NCBI RefSeq assembly: GCF_030269605.1
Contig: NZ_BSTQ01000006.1
Location: forward strand, 184,988 to 248,987
Reading direction: 5' to 3'
DNA: 64,000 nucleotides
Origin: Lentzea sp. NBRC 105346
GTDB lineage: Bacteria > Actinomycetota > Actinomycetes > Mycobacteriales > Pseudonocardiaceae
Shown here: piece by piece, positions 42,277 to 51,352 of the stretch
Position numbering within the stretch: position 1 is the stretch's first letter
How the letters are laid out: every line of letters begins with the position of its first letter
The notes under the pieces: generated by a model
Told to the model about the DNA's origin: nothing
Database searches by the model: none
The model's input: only the letters and a program-made list of their open reading frames with translations
Position numbers and translations under genes: made by a program

Positions 42277-43860
42277 ATGCGGACTGCCGCAATAGCAGTA
42301 TCAATCGGCCTTGCGCTCGGAGCGATCCCGGTCGCACACGCCGCGCCGGGGGTGCCGGATCGGGCGCCGACGGCCAAGGACCGCCTGGTCCCGATCCTCG
42401 GTAACAGCGGGGTGATGGCACGCCAGCGCGTGACGCCGGGTGTCCGGATGTCCGGTGGTGACGACGTCACCTTCCGGTTCCTCGACGCCAACGGCCAGGC
42501 GCCGACCGAGTGCTACACGGCCGTGATCAACGATCTCACGGACCAGTTCTTCTTCCTGCCCGAGTGCGGTGCCGAGGTGCACAAGCAGATCCCGGCCGGC
42601 CACTACGAAGCCAGCGCAGTGATCGCGACCAAGGACGGCGACCACACCAAGTACGCCGTGATCTCGGACCCGAACTTCGACGTGAACGGGGCACGCGTGG
42701 CCACGTTCGACGCGCGGATCGCGAAGCCGGTCGACGTGCGGGTTCCGTTCGCCGATGCCAAGAGGAAGTTCAGCGCGGTTCACGTCGGCTGGAACATGGC
42801 GTTCTTCGACGAGGGGATGGACGTCTCCATCGGGCACATCGGCAAGTCGCCCAAGGGTCTCGACGCGATGATCACCGCGACCTTCGCCGGTGCTACCGAC
42901 GTATACCGGGCCGCCTGGACGATGAAGGGCGGCCTGCCCACCGGGTTCACGGGTACGAAGAAGCCCGAGGACTTCGCGACCATGCGGACGACGTTCGTGC
43001 CCGGCCCGGCCGATGCGAAGCACGAGGTCGGCATGGTTCCGGTGCGGCCGTGGGACAACACCTCGACCTACGACTACCTGGCGCCGGTCAAGATCGGCGC
43101 CGAGCTGGTCGAGCACGTGACCGCGAACGTCCCGTGGGTGACCGACTTCACGTTCGGCCACAACCCCGAATCCTTTGACGTGTTCACCGAGACGCCGCCC
43201 TCGACCCTCACCGCCGGTGCGCAGCACCGTCAGCGGGTCAACCAGGCTGTGCACGGCGTCGCGTCGTCGTCGCCGGACACCGTCGCGATCCGCAAGAAGG
43301 GCGACAAGCTCCGGCTCGGCGTGTCGTTGTTCAGCGACAGCCGTGGCGGGTCGGGCTTCTCGGCGACGACGGCCCACAAGACCACGTTGTTCCGCGACGG
43401 TGTCAAGATCGGCGAGGGCGGCAAGTACGCCGGTTTCGCGGACCTGACGTGGGCCGGGCCGGGCTCGTACCGCTACGAGACCGAGGCGACGCAGGACGTC
43501 TCCGATCTCAGCACGCGGGTGAGTGCCGCGTGGACGTTCCAGGCGTCCGAAAAGGACGGCCCGCTGCCGTTCACCGTCGTCGGGTTCGAGCCGGTGCTCA
43601 CCGACGACGCCGCCAAGGTGGGCGCGTTCGAGGTGCCGCTGTCGTTCCGCCGGCAGGCCGGCACCCCGGCCGTCAAGAAGACGGAGGTCGAGGTCTCGTT
43701 CAACGAGGGCGCGACCTGGCAGGCCGTCAAGGTCGTGGGCGGCAAGGCGTTCGTGAACAACGCGAAGCCGGGCTTCGCGTCGCTGCGCGCCAAGACCGTT
43801 GACGCCGGTGGCAACACCTCCGAGGTCACGGTGATCAAGGCGTACCGCGTCGTCGCCTGA
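42277..43860 (+). CDS. Secreted protein resembling the C-terminal module of actinobacterial subtilases
   Basis: A 527-residue protein with a signal peptide (MRTAAIAVSIGLALGAIPVA, cleavage near AHA). No catalytic triad is visible. The second half has RLGVSLFSDSRGGSGFS, TTLFRDGVKIGEGGKYAGF, WTFQASEKDGPLPFTVVGF and VEVSFNEGATWQAVKVVGGK then SLRAKTVDAGGNTSEVTVI. From memory of the family, this series of beta-domains is what follows the catalytic domain in large S8 peptidases of actinomycetes. Here it is a free-standing protein. It may serve as an adhesin, inhibitor or partner of a protease (inference). GGAGAG lies eight bases before the ATG. Confidence 0.6.
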   Translation: MRTAAIAVSIGLALGAIPVAHAAPGVPDRAPTAKDRLVPILGNSGVMARQRVTPGVRMSGGDDVTFRFLDANGQAPTECYTAVINDLTDQFFFLPECGAEVHKQIPAGHYEASAVIATKDGDHTKYAVISDPNFDVNGARVATFDARIAKPVDVRVPFADAKRKFSAVHVGWNMAFFDEGMDVSIGHIGKSPKGLDAMITATFAGATDVYRAAWTMKGGLPTGFTGTKKPEDFATMRTTFVPGPADAKHEVGMVPVRPWDNTSTYDYLAPVKIGAELVEHVTANVPWVTDFTFGHNPESFDVFTETPPSTLTAGAQHRQRVNQAVHGVASSSPDTVAIRKKGDKLRLGVSLFSDSRGGSGFSATTAHKTTLFRDGVKIGEGGKYAGFADLTWAGPGSYRYETEATQDVSDLSTRVSAAWTFQASEKDGPLPFTVVGFEPVLTDDAAKVGAFEVPLSFRRQAGTPAVKKTEVEVSFNEGATWQAVKVVGGKAFVNNAKPGFASLRAKTVDAGGNTSEVTVIKAYRVVA

Positions 43861-43869
43861 TCGAGTGGG

Positions 43870-43903
43870 ACAACGGGGCCGATCGCATGATCGGCCCCGT
43901 TGT
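43870..43903 (+). terminator. Perfect 15-bp hairpin terminator
   Basis: ACAACGGGGCCGATC and GATCGGCCCCGTTGT pair perfectly around GCAT, nine bases past the stop of the secreted-module gene. It also keeps that transcript away from the PadR unit. Confidence 0.88.
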
Positions 43904-43912
43904 GCTGTCTAA

Positions 43913-43946
43913 TACCTAGAAGTACTATGCCTAGTACTTCTAGGTA
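43913..43946. promoter_or_regulatory. PadR-type operator
   Basis: TACCTAGAAGTACTA and TAGTACTTCTAGGTA are perfect 15-base arms around TGCC, ending nine bases before the GTG of the PadR gene and touching its AGGAGG site. Position and symmetry fit autorepression of the PadR-membrane protein operon. Confidence 0.8.
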
Positions 43947-43955
43947 GGAGGGCTG

Positions 43956-44309
43956 GTGAAGGTCGCCAAAGACCTGGTGGCCGCCTCGGCGACACCGATG
44001 GTGCTCGGCATCCTGGCCGAGCAGGAGAACTACGGCTACGCCATCCTGAGGCGGATCAACGAGCTGTCCGGCGGTGAGCTGGACTGGACGGAGGGACTGC
44101 TGTACCCGTTGCTGCACCGGCTGGAGCGCCTCGGTTTCGTGGAGTCGAACTGGCGGTCGGTGGCGGGCGAACGGCGGCGCAAGTACTACCGCGTCACCGA
44201 CCGCGGCCTGGCCGAGCTGGTCGAGCAACGCCGCCAGTGGGACACCGTCGTGGACACGCTCAAGGAGATCTGGCTCGGCGATCGCCGGCCGCTGGAGGTG
44301 CTGGCATGA
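43956..44309 (+). CDS. PadR-family transcriptional regulator
   Basis: A 117-residue winged-helix repressor. Family features: TPMVLGILAEQENYGYAILR, then LSGGELDWTEGLLYPLLHRL and the wing SVAGERRRKYYRVTDRGLAEL. GTG start with a perfect AGGAGG. Its stop overlaps the ATG of the membrane-protein gene by four bases (ATGA). PadR/membrane-protein pairs with a permease prefix domain are common, and the repressor is usually released by a drug or cell-envelope signal. The 34-base palindrome upstream is the expected binding site. Confidence 0.93.
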   Translation: MKVAKDLVAASATPMVLGILAEQENYGYAILRRINELSGGELDWTEGLLYPLLHRLERLGFVESNWRSVAGERRRKYYRVTDRGLAELVEQRRQWDTVVDTLKEIWLGDRRPLEVLA

Positions 44310-45670
44310 CCGCGCAGGATGAGCTGGAGGCGCAGTTCGCGCAGTGGCGTCAGCACGTGCAACGGCGTAGCGAGCTGCGGCCGGCCGACGCCGACGAGCT
44401 GGAAGACCACCTTCGTGGTTCGGTCGAGGAACTGGTCTCGATCGGCCTGAGCCCGGACGAGGCGTTTCTCGTTGCCGTCAAACGGATGGGCAGCCTCGAC
44501 GAGCTGTCCCGCGAGTTCGCCGTGGAGCATTCGGAACGGCTGTGGAAGCAGCTGGTGCTGCCCGGCGAGAGCGACCACACCGTCGAGAAAGGGCGGTCGC
44601 GGCGCGACCTGTGGGTGATGATCGGCTGCGCGGCGGGTGCCGCGGTGTCGATCAAGGTGCCCGAGCTGTTCGGGATGAGCATGGAGAAGCATGCCGCGTT
44701 CTACGCCCCGAACTTCACCCTGTTCACCCTGCCCTGGCTGGCGGGTTTCCTGGCGTGGCGGCATCAGGCCGGACGCGTGGTGATCGGGATCGTCGCGGCG
44801 CTGTTCGTGCTCGGGGCCGTGGCCGCCAACATCTACCCGCTGGGCGAGAACTCGCAGTCGATCGTCGTCTCCACCATCCACCTGCCGATCGCGCTGTGGC
44901 TCGTGGTGGGGCTGGCGTACGTGGCCGACGACTGGCGATCTTCGCGCAGGCGCATGGACTTCATCCGCTTCACCGGTGAATGGTTCGTCTACCTGGTACT
45001 CATCGGGCTCGGCGGTGGCGTGCTCACCGCGTTCATGTTCGGGACCTTCGAGGCCATCGGGATCAAGCCGGACACGTTCATCGGGCAGTGGCTGGTGCCG
45101 TGTGGCGCCATGGCGGCGGTCGTCGTGGCCGGGTGGCTCGTCGAGGCGAAGCAGAGCGTCGTCGAGAACATCGCCCCGGTGCTCGGGCGGCTGTTCACGC
45201 CGCTGTTCACCGCGGTGCTGCTGGCGTTCCTCGGCGCGGTCGTGTGGACGAGCGCGGGCATCGACGTCGAACGGCAGGCGCTGATCCTGTTCGACGCGCT
45301 GCTGGTCGTGGTGCTGGGATTGCTGCTCTACTCGATGTCCGCCCGCGACCCGCTGGCGCCGCCCGGCCTGTTCGACAAACTGCAGCTCGCTCTCGTGGTC
45401 AGTGCGCTGGCCATCGACGTGCTGGTGCTGATGGAGATCACCGGGCGGATCACCGAGTTCGGCACGACGCCGAACAAGGCCGCCGCGCTCGGCGAGAACG
45501 CCATCCTGCTGGCGAACCTCGCGTGGTCGGCGTGGCTGCTGCTGAGGTTCCTGCGCCGCGGCACGCCGTTCGCGTCGCTCGAACGGTGGCAGACCGGCTA
45601 CCTGCCGGTGTACGCCGTATGGGCGTGGGTCGTCGTGCTCGTGTTCCCGCCGGTGTTCGGCTACTTCTGA
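44306..45670 (+). CDS. Membrane protein with permease-prefix domain
   Basis: A 454-residue protein. Residues 1-80 are a soluble permease prefix domain 1-like region (WRQHVQRRSELRPADADELE then LRGSVEELVSIGLSPDEAFL), which is widespread downstream of PadR regulators. The rest has about ten hydrophobic helices, with a DUF4153-like look, and no transport motif. Translation is coupled to padR by the ATGA overlap. The prefix domain may bind the repressor or a signal. Probable role: envelope stress response or small-molecule transport (inference). Confidence 0.78.
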   Translation: MTAQDELEAQFAQWRQHVQRRSELRPADADELEDHLRGSVEELVSIGLSPDEAFLVAVKRMGSLDELSREFAVEHSERLWKQLVLPGESDHTVEKGRSRRDLWVMIGCAAGAAVSIKVPELFGMSMEKHAAFYAPNFTLFTLPWLAGFLAWRHQAGRVVIGIVAALFVLGAVAANIYPLGENSQSIVVSTIHLPIALWLVVGLAYVADDWRSSRRRMDFIRFTGEWFVYLVLIGLGGGVLTAFMFGTFEAIGIKPDTFIGQWLVPCGAMAAVVVAGWLVEAKQSVVENIAPVLGRLFTPLFTAVLLAFLGAVVWTSAGIDVERQALILFDALLVVVLGLLLYSMSARDPLAPPGLFDKLQLALVVSALAIDVLVLMEITGRITEFGTTPNKAAALGENAILLANLAWSAWLLLRFLRRGTPFASLERWQTGYLPVYAVWAWVVVLVFPPVFGYF

Positions 45671-45681
45671 TCACATGGCAG

Positions 45682-45712
45682 GGACGGGCGGTCGTTTCTC
45701 GGCCGCCCGTCC
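45682..45712. terminator. Bidirectional hairpin with T-run
   Basis: GGACGGGCGG and CCGCCCGTCC pair over 10 bases around TCGTTTCTCGG; TTTT follows at 45717-45720. It lies between the convergent membrane protein and carboxylesterase genes. Confidence 0.75.
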
Positions 45713-45719
45713 GCGCTTT

Positions 45720-47123
45720 TCAGCTGATCAGTGGCAGCGGTGCGAAGTCGTGGTGCTGCCAGATCAGCCGGGACACCTCTTCCGGATAGGGCCTGACCTC
45801 CGGTTGGACGTCGAAGACCTGCGTGAGGCGTTGCTCGGCGTCGTAAGCGGGCCAGCCGGGGTCACCGGTGGCGGCGAACGCCGTCCACGCCGCGCGCATC
45901 CGCTTCGACACCGCCGCCGCCTCGTCCGGGTCACCGAGCAGCGCGGCCGGCTGGCCCCGGTCGAGGTTGCCGAACACGAGCGGCACGTCGAGGCCGTGGC
46001 ACGCGCCGAGCGGGCCGGACCAGGTCAGCTCATACAGGTGGGCCTGGCCGTGCGCCTCGGCGAGGTGCAGCGACGGCATGCGGAACAGCCAGTCCGAGTT
46101 CACCAGCTCGTACAGCTCGTCGGGACCGGCGTTCGGATACGTGCCACCGTCGGGGCCGAGCACCTTCAACGCGGCGGCCGCCCGCTCCTCGGTCACCTCA
46201 CTGCCGTCGATGATGGTGAACAGCCGTTGCTCGTCACGGGTGTGGCCGACGATGAGGTCGACGTCGCGGTCCAGGGCCTGCCACGGCGTCGCGGGCAGGA
46301 CGTCGCCGTCGACGACGGGTGCGAACGGAATCGTCCGAAACGCGGCCCTGCCCCAGCGATCGATCCACTGGTCGATCTTGGCGGTGAGCGCGTCACCGGC
46401 GGCGGGCAGCTCGCGTGGATCCACTGTGGACAGATCACGACCGGCCGCGATCTCGTTGGCGATGTCGGCGGCGAGCTCCGGCGTGAAGAACGTGCCCGGC
46501 ACGCTCTGCGCGATGGCCCGGCGGAAGAGTCCGGCCGCGCGCGGCATCGCCAGCAGGGAGGCCACCGATCCGCCGCCCGCCGACTGGCCGAAGATCGTGA
46601 CCCGGTCCGGGTCGCCGCCGAACGCGCGGATGTTGTCGCGCACCCATTCCAGCGCGGCGACCTGGTCGAGCAGACCGCGGTTGGCCGGCGCTCCGGGGAT
46701 CTGCACGAAGCCCTCGATGCCGACGCGGTAGTTGAACGTCACGAGGACGACGCCGTCCCGTGCGAGCGTGAGGCCGTCGTACTCCGGCAGGCCCGACATG
46801 CCGAACGTGTAGGCGCCGCCCTGGATCCACACCATGACGGGCAGTCCGGCGCCGAGGTCGGGGGACCAGACGTTGACCGTCAGCCAGTCGTCGCCGGTGT
46901 CCGCCGACAGCGCGTCCATGCCGAACACGCCGGGCTGCGGTGGCGGCGGGCCGAACGACAGCGCGTCCCGCACCCCGTCCCAGCTCTTGGCGGGCCGCGG
47001 TGCCGCGAACCGGAGCTCGCCGACCGGCGGCTCGGCGAACGGGATGCCGCGGAACACCGCCACGCCTGTTTCCCAGCCGCCGCGCACGGTTCCGTTCGTC
47101 GTGCGGGCTTCGGGCTGGGACAT
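45720..47123 (-). CDS. Type-B carboxylesterase/lipase family protein
   Basis: A 467-residue alpha/beta hydrolase. Motifs include AVFRGIPFAEPPVGELRFAA near the N-terminus, the oxyanion region VMVWIQGGAYTFG, the nucleophile elbow IFGQSAGGGSVASLL, and the GACHGLDVPLVFGN region carrying the catalytic His. There is no signal peptide, so it acts in the cytoplasm, hydrolysing esters such as p-nitrobenzyl esters or carbamates. ATG 47123 has AGGAGG five bases upstream; the longer open frame starts 24 codons earlier without such a site. Confidence 0.88.
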   Translation of the reverse strand: MSQPEARTTNGTVRGGWETGVAVFRGIPFAEPPVGELRFAAPRPAKSWDGVRDALSFGPPPPQPGVFGMDALSADTGDDWLTVNVWSPDLGAGLPVMVWIQGGAYTFGMSGLPEYDGLTLARDGVVLVTFNYRVGIEGFVQIPGAPANRGLLDQVAALEWVRDNIRAFGGDPDRVTIFGQSAGGGSVASLLAMPRAAGLFRRAIAQSVPGTFFTPELAADIANEIAAGRDLSTVDPRELPAAGDALTAKIDQWIDRWGRAAFRTIPFAPVVDGDVLPATPWQALDRDVDLIVGHTRDEQRLFTIIDGSEVTEERAAAALKVLGPDGGTYPNAGPDELYELVNSDWLFRMPSLHLAEAHGQAHLYELTWSGPLGACHGLDVPLVFGNLDRGQPAALLGDPDEAAAVSKRMRAAWTAFAATGDPGWPAYDAEQRLTQVFDVQPEVRPYPEEVSRLIWQHHDFAPLPLIS

Positions 47124-47199
47124 GGCGGCCTCCTGGGTCGGCGCGATCGGGATCGTGCGGATGCTCCCCGCCCGATCCCGATGCGCGCCAGCCATTTAT

Positions 47200-48576
47200 C
47201 TAGTTCTTGTGGAACGTGGCGGTGGCCGTGTTGGTACCGAGCCCCGGCCAGTCGACCACCGCGCGGTAGTTGCCGGTACCGGGCAACGTGGTGGCCGGCA
47301 TCATCCCGGTCGCGCAGTTGCCGGTCGCGACGACCTCGCCGGCCGGGCCGTACACGGTGGTGCGCGCCGCGCCGCTCGCGACCTGGCAGGTGCCGGAGAT
47401 CACGTCGCCCTCGTCCGCCCAGAAGACGAACTTGGCGTTCTCACCCGGTTTCGTGGTGGTGACGGAGAACGGGCGGTCCCAGCCCCACACCCCGGCCTGC
47501 GGGTCGCGCACCTTGTACACCCGGACGTCGAACGTGCCGGTGTTCGCGTCCTTGGGGTCGACCTCGAAGCTGTGCGGCCCCTCCATCCAGCTCCACTCGG
47601 TGTCCATGACGATGCGGCCGGCCTCCGAGGGTGCGTGCGCGCACACCCGTCCCTCGGCCGGGCGGTACTGCTCCGGCGGCAGGTTCAGCCACGTCTGAGT
47701 CCACTTTGGACTTTCGGTGAGCTGCTCACACGTGATCAGCGCGTGCTCCCCGGCGTCCAGGTAGAAGTCGGTCTTGGCGGTCTGGCCCGCACCGGTGGTG
47801 GTGAGCGTGACGGGTGTGCCGTCGCCTCGGTTCGGGACCGACACCGTCGGCAAGGTCTTGTGCAGGCTGACCGTCGCACTTAGATCGGTGAGGAAAGTGT
47901 TGTCCAGCTGCAGGATGTACGTGCCGTCGGCGGGCAGCTCCGGCGTCAGATCGAACAACTCGCCCGTGTGGCACCATCCCGAGACCCGCGGACTGCCCTT
48001 GGCGTCCAGTAGCCACCCGGTCACCCCGCGGTCCGGCAGCGACGAGGTGCATTCGGCGTAGACCCGGTCACCGGACTTGCCCTGGAACGTGACGTAGGCG
48101 TCCTGGCCTTTGACCGTCGGCGTGAAGGTGACCGGCCCGCCGTCGAGCGCGGCGGTCGTGCGCACGTCGTCGAAGACGCGGTAGGACAGCTTCACGCTGA
48201 ACGCCTTGCCCCGGTACGGCGGCAGGACGAGCGTGAGCGGACCGTCGGCGGCGACCGCCTCCACCTCGATCGCGGGCGTGGGCATGACGTGCCGGAAGCA
48301 CCCGATCCCGCCGGGCATCGGCACCCGCTTGCCCGTGCTGTCGACCACCTTGGCGGCGGGCAGCCCGTCGTCGCTGGTGGTGTCGCAGAACAGGATCAGG
48401 TGCTGACCTCTGGCGACGTTGAACGTTGCGTAGGCGGTCTGTGTCGGATCCGTAGTGGTGACCTGAACAACGCTGCCGTCGTCGGGCAGCGTTACGGTCG
48501 GGTTGTCTGCGGCCATGGCAGGTGTGGCAAGGCCGATGAGGATTAGTGCGCTGACTAAAGCGCAAGCACGACGCAT
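47200..48576 (-). CDS. Secreted beta-rich protein of unknown function
   Basis: A 458-residue protein with a signal peptide (RRACALVSALILIGLATPAM, cleavage AMA). The mature part appears to hold about four similar beta units of roughly 110 residues, each with a sentence like TAYATFNVARGQHLILFCD, AYVTFQGKSGDRVYAECTS, TDFYLDAGEHALITCEQL and AKFVFWADEGDVISGTCQV, i.e. a strand, a Gly-Asp turn and a Cys. Such repeats suggest an extracellular binding protein with internal duplication. It is divergent from the L,D-transpeptidase-like gene. No enzyme motif is visible. Confidence 0.65.
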   Translation of the reverse strand: MRRACALVSALILIGLATPAMAADNPTVTLPDDGSVVQVTTTDPTQTAYATFNVARGQHLILFCDTTSDDGLPAAKVVDSTGKRVPMPGGIGCFRHVMPTPAIEVEAVAADGPLTLVLPPYRGKAFSVKLSYRVFDDVRTTAALDGGPVTFTPTVKGQDAYVTFQGKSGDRVYAECTSSLPDRGVTGWLLDAKGSPRVSGWCHTGELFDLTPELPADGTYILQLDNTFLTDLSATVSLHKTLPTVSVPNRGDGTPVTLTTTGAGQTAKTDFYLDAGEHALITCEQLTESPKWTQTWLNLPPEQYRPAEGRVCAHAPSEAGRIVMDTEWSWMEGPHSFEVDPKDANTGTFDVRVYKVRDPQAGVWGWDRPFSVTTTKPGENAKFVFWADEGDVISGTCQVASGAARTTVYGPAGEVVATGNCATGMMPATTLPGTGNYRAVVDWPGLGTNTATATFHKN

Positions 48577-48778
48577 GCGGCGCAAGTTAGCCGCCGGTGA
48601 TCACGAAAGTCGCTCACATTTCCTGATACACAAGAAAGTTCGTCTCTTGGTACATGTCCACATAGGCCGGGCGGACTAACGTCCGCGGTCCACTGACCGG
48701 TCTCCGGCTCCGGCCGTGGCGCGGACGCGCTGGTAGTGTCCCGCGCCAGCCCAGCCCGCATCTTGTCCGGAGATCACC

Positions 48779-49633
48779 ATGCCACGTCGTTTCGCCAGGC
48801 CACTAATCGTGGCCGGGGCGTTCTGCACGGCCGTCGCGGTGGTCGCGGGACTCGTGGTGGTTGCCTCGATGGACGATCCGGGCCAGGCTGCCACCGCCAT
48901 GACCATCGCTCCCACGCCCTCGTCTGTCTCGAGCTCCCAGGCGCCTTCTTCGTCCTCCTCCGCGCCGCCCAGCTCGTCCGCTTCGCCCAGTTCGTCCTCC
49001 GCGGCACCGGTGGTCAAAACGACGACCCCGCCTCCCGCTAAACCCGCGCCACCGCCGGCCCCGTGGTTCGCCGCCCGTGTGGGCGGTGCGACGCAGGTCG
49101 TCTCCGTGGTGGGCTCCGGTGGCTCCAACGCCGTGCTGTCCACGTGGCAGCGCTCCGGCGACCAGTGGACCGCCGTGCTGGGCGATGTCGGGGCCAAGGT
49201 CGGCCCGCCGGGGATCTCAGCCACCTACGGCGAGTCGTCCTCCGCGACGCCCGCCGGGGTCTTCTCGCTGGCCAGCGCGTTCGGGCGGCAGGCCGATCCC
49301 GGTGCCGGGGTGGCCTACCGGCGGGTGGACGACCAGGACTGGTGGGTCAGCGACGTCAAGAGCCCGGACTACAACACCTATCAGCGGTGTGCGGCCGGGA
49401 CTTGTCCCTTCGACGAGGGCGCTTCGGAGAACCTGTACCGGGCTGGGGCCGTGTACGACTACGCCCTGGTCATGGGGGTGAACACGGCTCGGGTGCCCGG
49501 TGGTGGGAGTGCCTTCTTCCTGCACGTCACGAACGGTGCCGCCACCGCCGGGTGTGTGGCCGTGCCGGCCGCCACGGTGACCGCGATTCTGCGGTGGGTG
49601 CGACCCGGTGCCGTGATCGCGCTGACCCCCTGA
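48779..49633 (+). CDS. L,D-transpeptidase-like wall-anchored protein
   Basis: A 284-residue protein. A single N-terminal membrane helix (about 10-31) is followed by a low-complexity Ser/Pro linker (about 40-92) that could span the wall. The C-terminal domain (about 95-284) has VSVVGSGGSNAVLSTW, YGESSSATPAGVFSL and FLHVTNGAATAGCVAVP, where His and Cys match the HX(n)GC site of YkuD-type L,D-transpeptidases. It would cross-link peptidoglycan stems or attach proteins. The Ser run is like a stalk. It is divergent from the secreted repeat protein. Confidence 0.78.
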   Translation: MPRRFARPLIVAGAFCTAVAVVAGLVVVASMDDPGQAATAMTIAPTPSSVSSSQAPSSSSSAPPSSSASPSSSSAAPVVKTTTPPPAKPAPPPAPWFAARVGGATQVVSVVGSGGSNAVLSTWQRSGDQWTAVLGDVGAKVGPPGISATYGESSSATPAGVFSLASAFGRQADPGAGVAYRRVDDQDWWVSDVKSPDYNTYQRCAAGTCPFDEGASENLYRAGAVYDYALVMGVNTARVPGGGSAFFLHVTNGAATAGCVAVPAATVTAILRWVRPGAVIALTP

Positions 49634-49721
49634 GGGCGGCCCCTCATCGGCCCACTGAGACGACCTTTGACGCCATAGCCGGGTCGCGCCAGGGTGGACC
49701 TCGGATGAGAAGGAGTGGTCG

Positions 49722-50735
49722 ATGTCCACCTACCGCGCCGTCCAGGTGACCGGCAACCGCGATTTCGCCTTCGTGGAACGCGAGAAGCGCGACCCGTTGC
49801 CCGGCGAGGTCCGGCTGCGCGTCGAGGCCTGCGGCGTCTGTCACACCGACGCGTTCACGGTCGACGGCATGCGCGCCGACCCCGCCCAGCCGGTCGTGCC
49901 GGGGCACGAGGTCGTGGGTGTGATCGACGCGGTGGGCGCCGGGGTGACCGCGTGGACCGTCGGTACTCGTGTCGGCGTCGGCTACCTCAACGGGCACTGC
50001 GGCGAGTGCGACCCCTGCCGGCGCGGCGACTTCGTCAACTGCGGGAACCAGCCGTTGACCGGAACGACGACTGACGGCGGGTACGCGGAGGTCGCCTACG
50101 CCCGTGCCAGCGGCCTGGCGCGGATTCCCGACGACATGAGTCCGCTCGACGCCGCACCGCTGCTGTGCGCGGGTCTGACGGTCTACAGCGCGATGCTGAA
50201 GATCGACGCGCGTCCCGGCGCGTTGGTCGCGATCCAGGGCATCGGTGGGCTCGGGCACCTCGGCATCCAGTACGCCAAGGCGCTCGGCCACCGCGTGGTC
50301 GCGATCGCCCGCGGCACCGGCAAGGCCGACCTCGCGAAGGAACTGGGTGCCGACGAGTACATCGACAGCACCGAAAAAGACCCCGGACGGGAGTTGCGGC
50401 GCCGCGGAGGTGCTGCGGCGATCATTGCCACCGCGTCCAGCGGCGCCTCGATGTCCCCGCTGGTGAAGGGGCTGGCCGCGCGCGGCCGGTTGATCGTCGT
50501 CGGCGCCGCCGCGGATCCGATCGAGGTCAGCACGTCCGACCTGATCTTCGGTAGCCGGGTTGTGGTGGGCAGCCTGACCGGCACCTCCATCGAGAACGAG
50601 GACAACCTGCGGCTGGCGCGCGAGCGCGGCATTCGCAGTCTCAACGAGGTGTTGCCGCTCTCGGAGGCGCCCAAGGCCTACGAGCGCATGATGTCCGGTC
50701 AGGCTCGCTTCCGCGTGGTGCTCGACGCCCGTTAA
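49722..50735 (+). CDS. Zinc-dependent alcohol dehydrogenase
   Basis: A 337-residue medium-chain dehydrogenase. The catalytic zinc ligands are in CGVCHTD and PGHEVVG, and the structural zinc site is CGECDPCRRGDFVNC (four Cys). The NAD(P) Rossmann motif is AIQGIGGLGHLGIQYAKA. Length is standard for the AdhP-type group. The stop overlaps by four bases with the convergent PPOX gene. Substrate alcohol is unknown. Confidence 0.92.
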   Translation: MSTYRAVQVTGNRDFAFVEREKRDPLPGEVRLRVEACGVCHTDAFTVDGMRADPAQPVVPGHEVVGVIDAVGAGVTAWTVGTRVGVGYLNGHCGECDPCRRGDFVNCGNQPLTGTTTDGGYAEVAYARASGLARIPDDMSPLDAAPLLCAGLTVYSAMLKIDARPGALVAIQGIGGLGHLGIQYAKALGHRVVAIARGTGKADLAKELGADEYIDSTEKDPGRELRRRGGAAAIIATASSGASMSPLVKGLAARGRLIVVGAAADPIEVSTSDLIFGSRVVVGSLTGTSIENEDNLRLARERGIRSLNEVLPLSEAPKAYERMMSGQARFRVVLDAR

Positions 50736-51256
50736 CGGAAGTCCCATCGGGTGGCGCCGTACGGCTCGGCGCTGGCTACGCCGAACGCGGTCCGCAAAAC
50801 CAAGCGGTACAGGTGGTACGGCGGCGGTCCCGCGCTCGGCGCGCTGTACGGCGCCGTGAGCGCGTCGCCCTCCACCGTGACCGGCCAGCCCGTCCGGTAC
50901 ACCTCGGCCACGCGTTCCAGCTCGGCGCCGTCGGTGACCCGGTGGGCCTCGCCCTCCAGCACTAGGTCCAGGCCGCGCAGGCGCACCGAGATGCTGCACG
51001 CCGGGTTCGCCGCCAGGTTGCGCGACCTGCGGGTGCCCGGCCCACCCACGAAATACAGCGCGTCGTCCACCCAGATGGCGCCCACACCCGCCGAGTGCGG
51101 CCGGCCGTCGGGCCGGACGGTCGCCACGAAGAACGTCAGGTCGGCAGTGGGGGTGTCGGCCGCGAGGACGTCGCGCGCACGGCTCCACGGCAGCTCCGCG
51201 AAGCCCGAACGGTCGAGGTTCTTGGTCGAGATCGGCTCGGTCATGGTCTTAGTCAT
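50732..51256 (-). CDS. PPOX-class FMN/F420-type oxidoreductase
   Basis: A 174-residue protein with the pyridoxamine-5'-phosphate oxidase split-barrel fold: TFFVATVRPDGRPHSAGVGA, IWVDDALYFVGG, and RSRNLAANPACSISVRLRG with the flavin-contacting residues. In actinobacteria these proteins often use F420 or FMN. ATG 51256 was chosen; ATG 51244 is four codons downstream. It is divergent from the DUF5829 gene and convergent with the alcohol dehydrogenase. Confidence 0.85.
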   Translation of the reverse strand: MTKTMTEPISTKNLDRSGFAELPWSRARDVLAADTPTADLTFFVATVRPDGRPHSAGVGAIWVDDALYFVGGPGTRRSRNLAANPACSISVRLRGLDLVLEGEAHRVTDGAELERVAEVYRTGWPVTVEGDALTAPYSAPSAGPPPYHLYRLVLRTAFGVASAEPYGATRWDFR

Positions 51257-51352
51257 AACCCTGCGTCGAACGAACCGCGCCGTTATCGACAGGCCTTTCA
51301 CGGATGACTCAAAGCATGGGCCTGCGGCCGCCTCCGTCCTACGATCCCCCGC

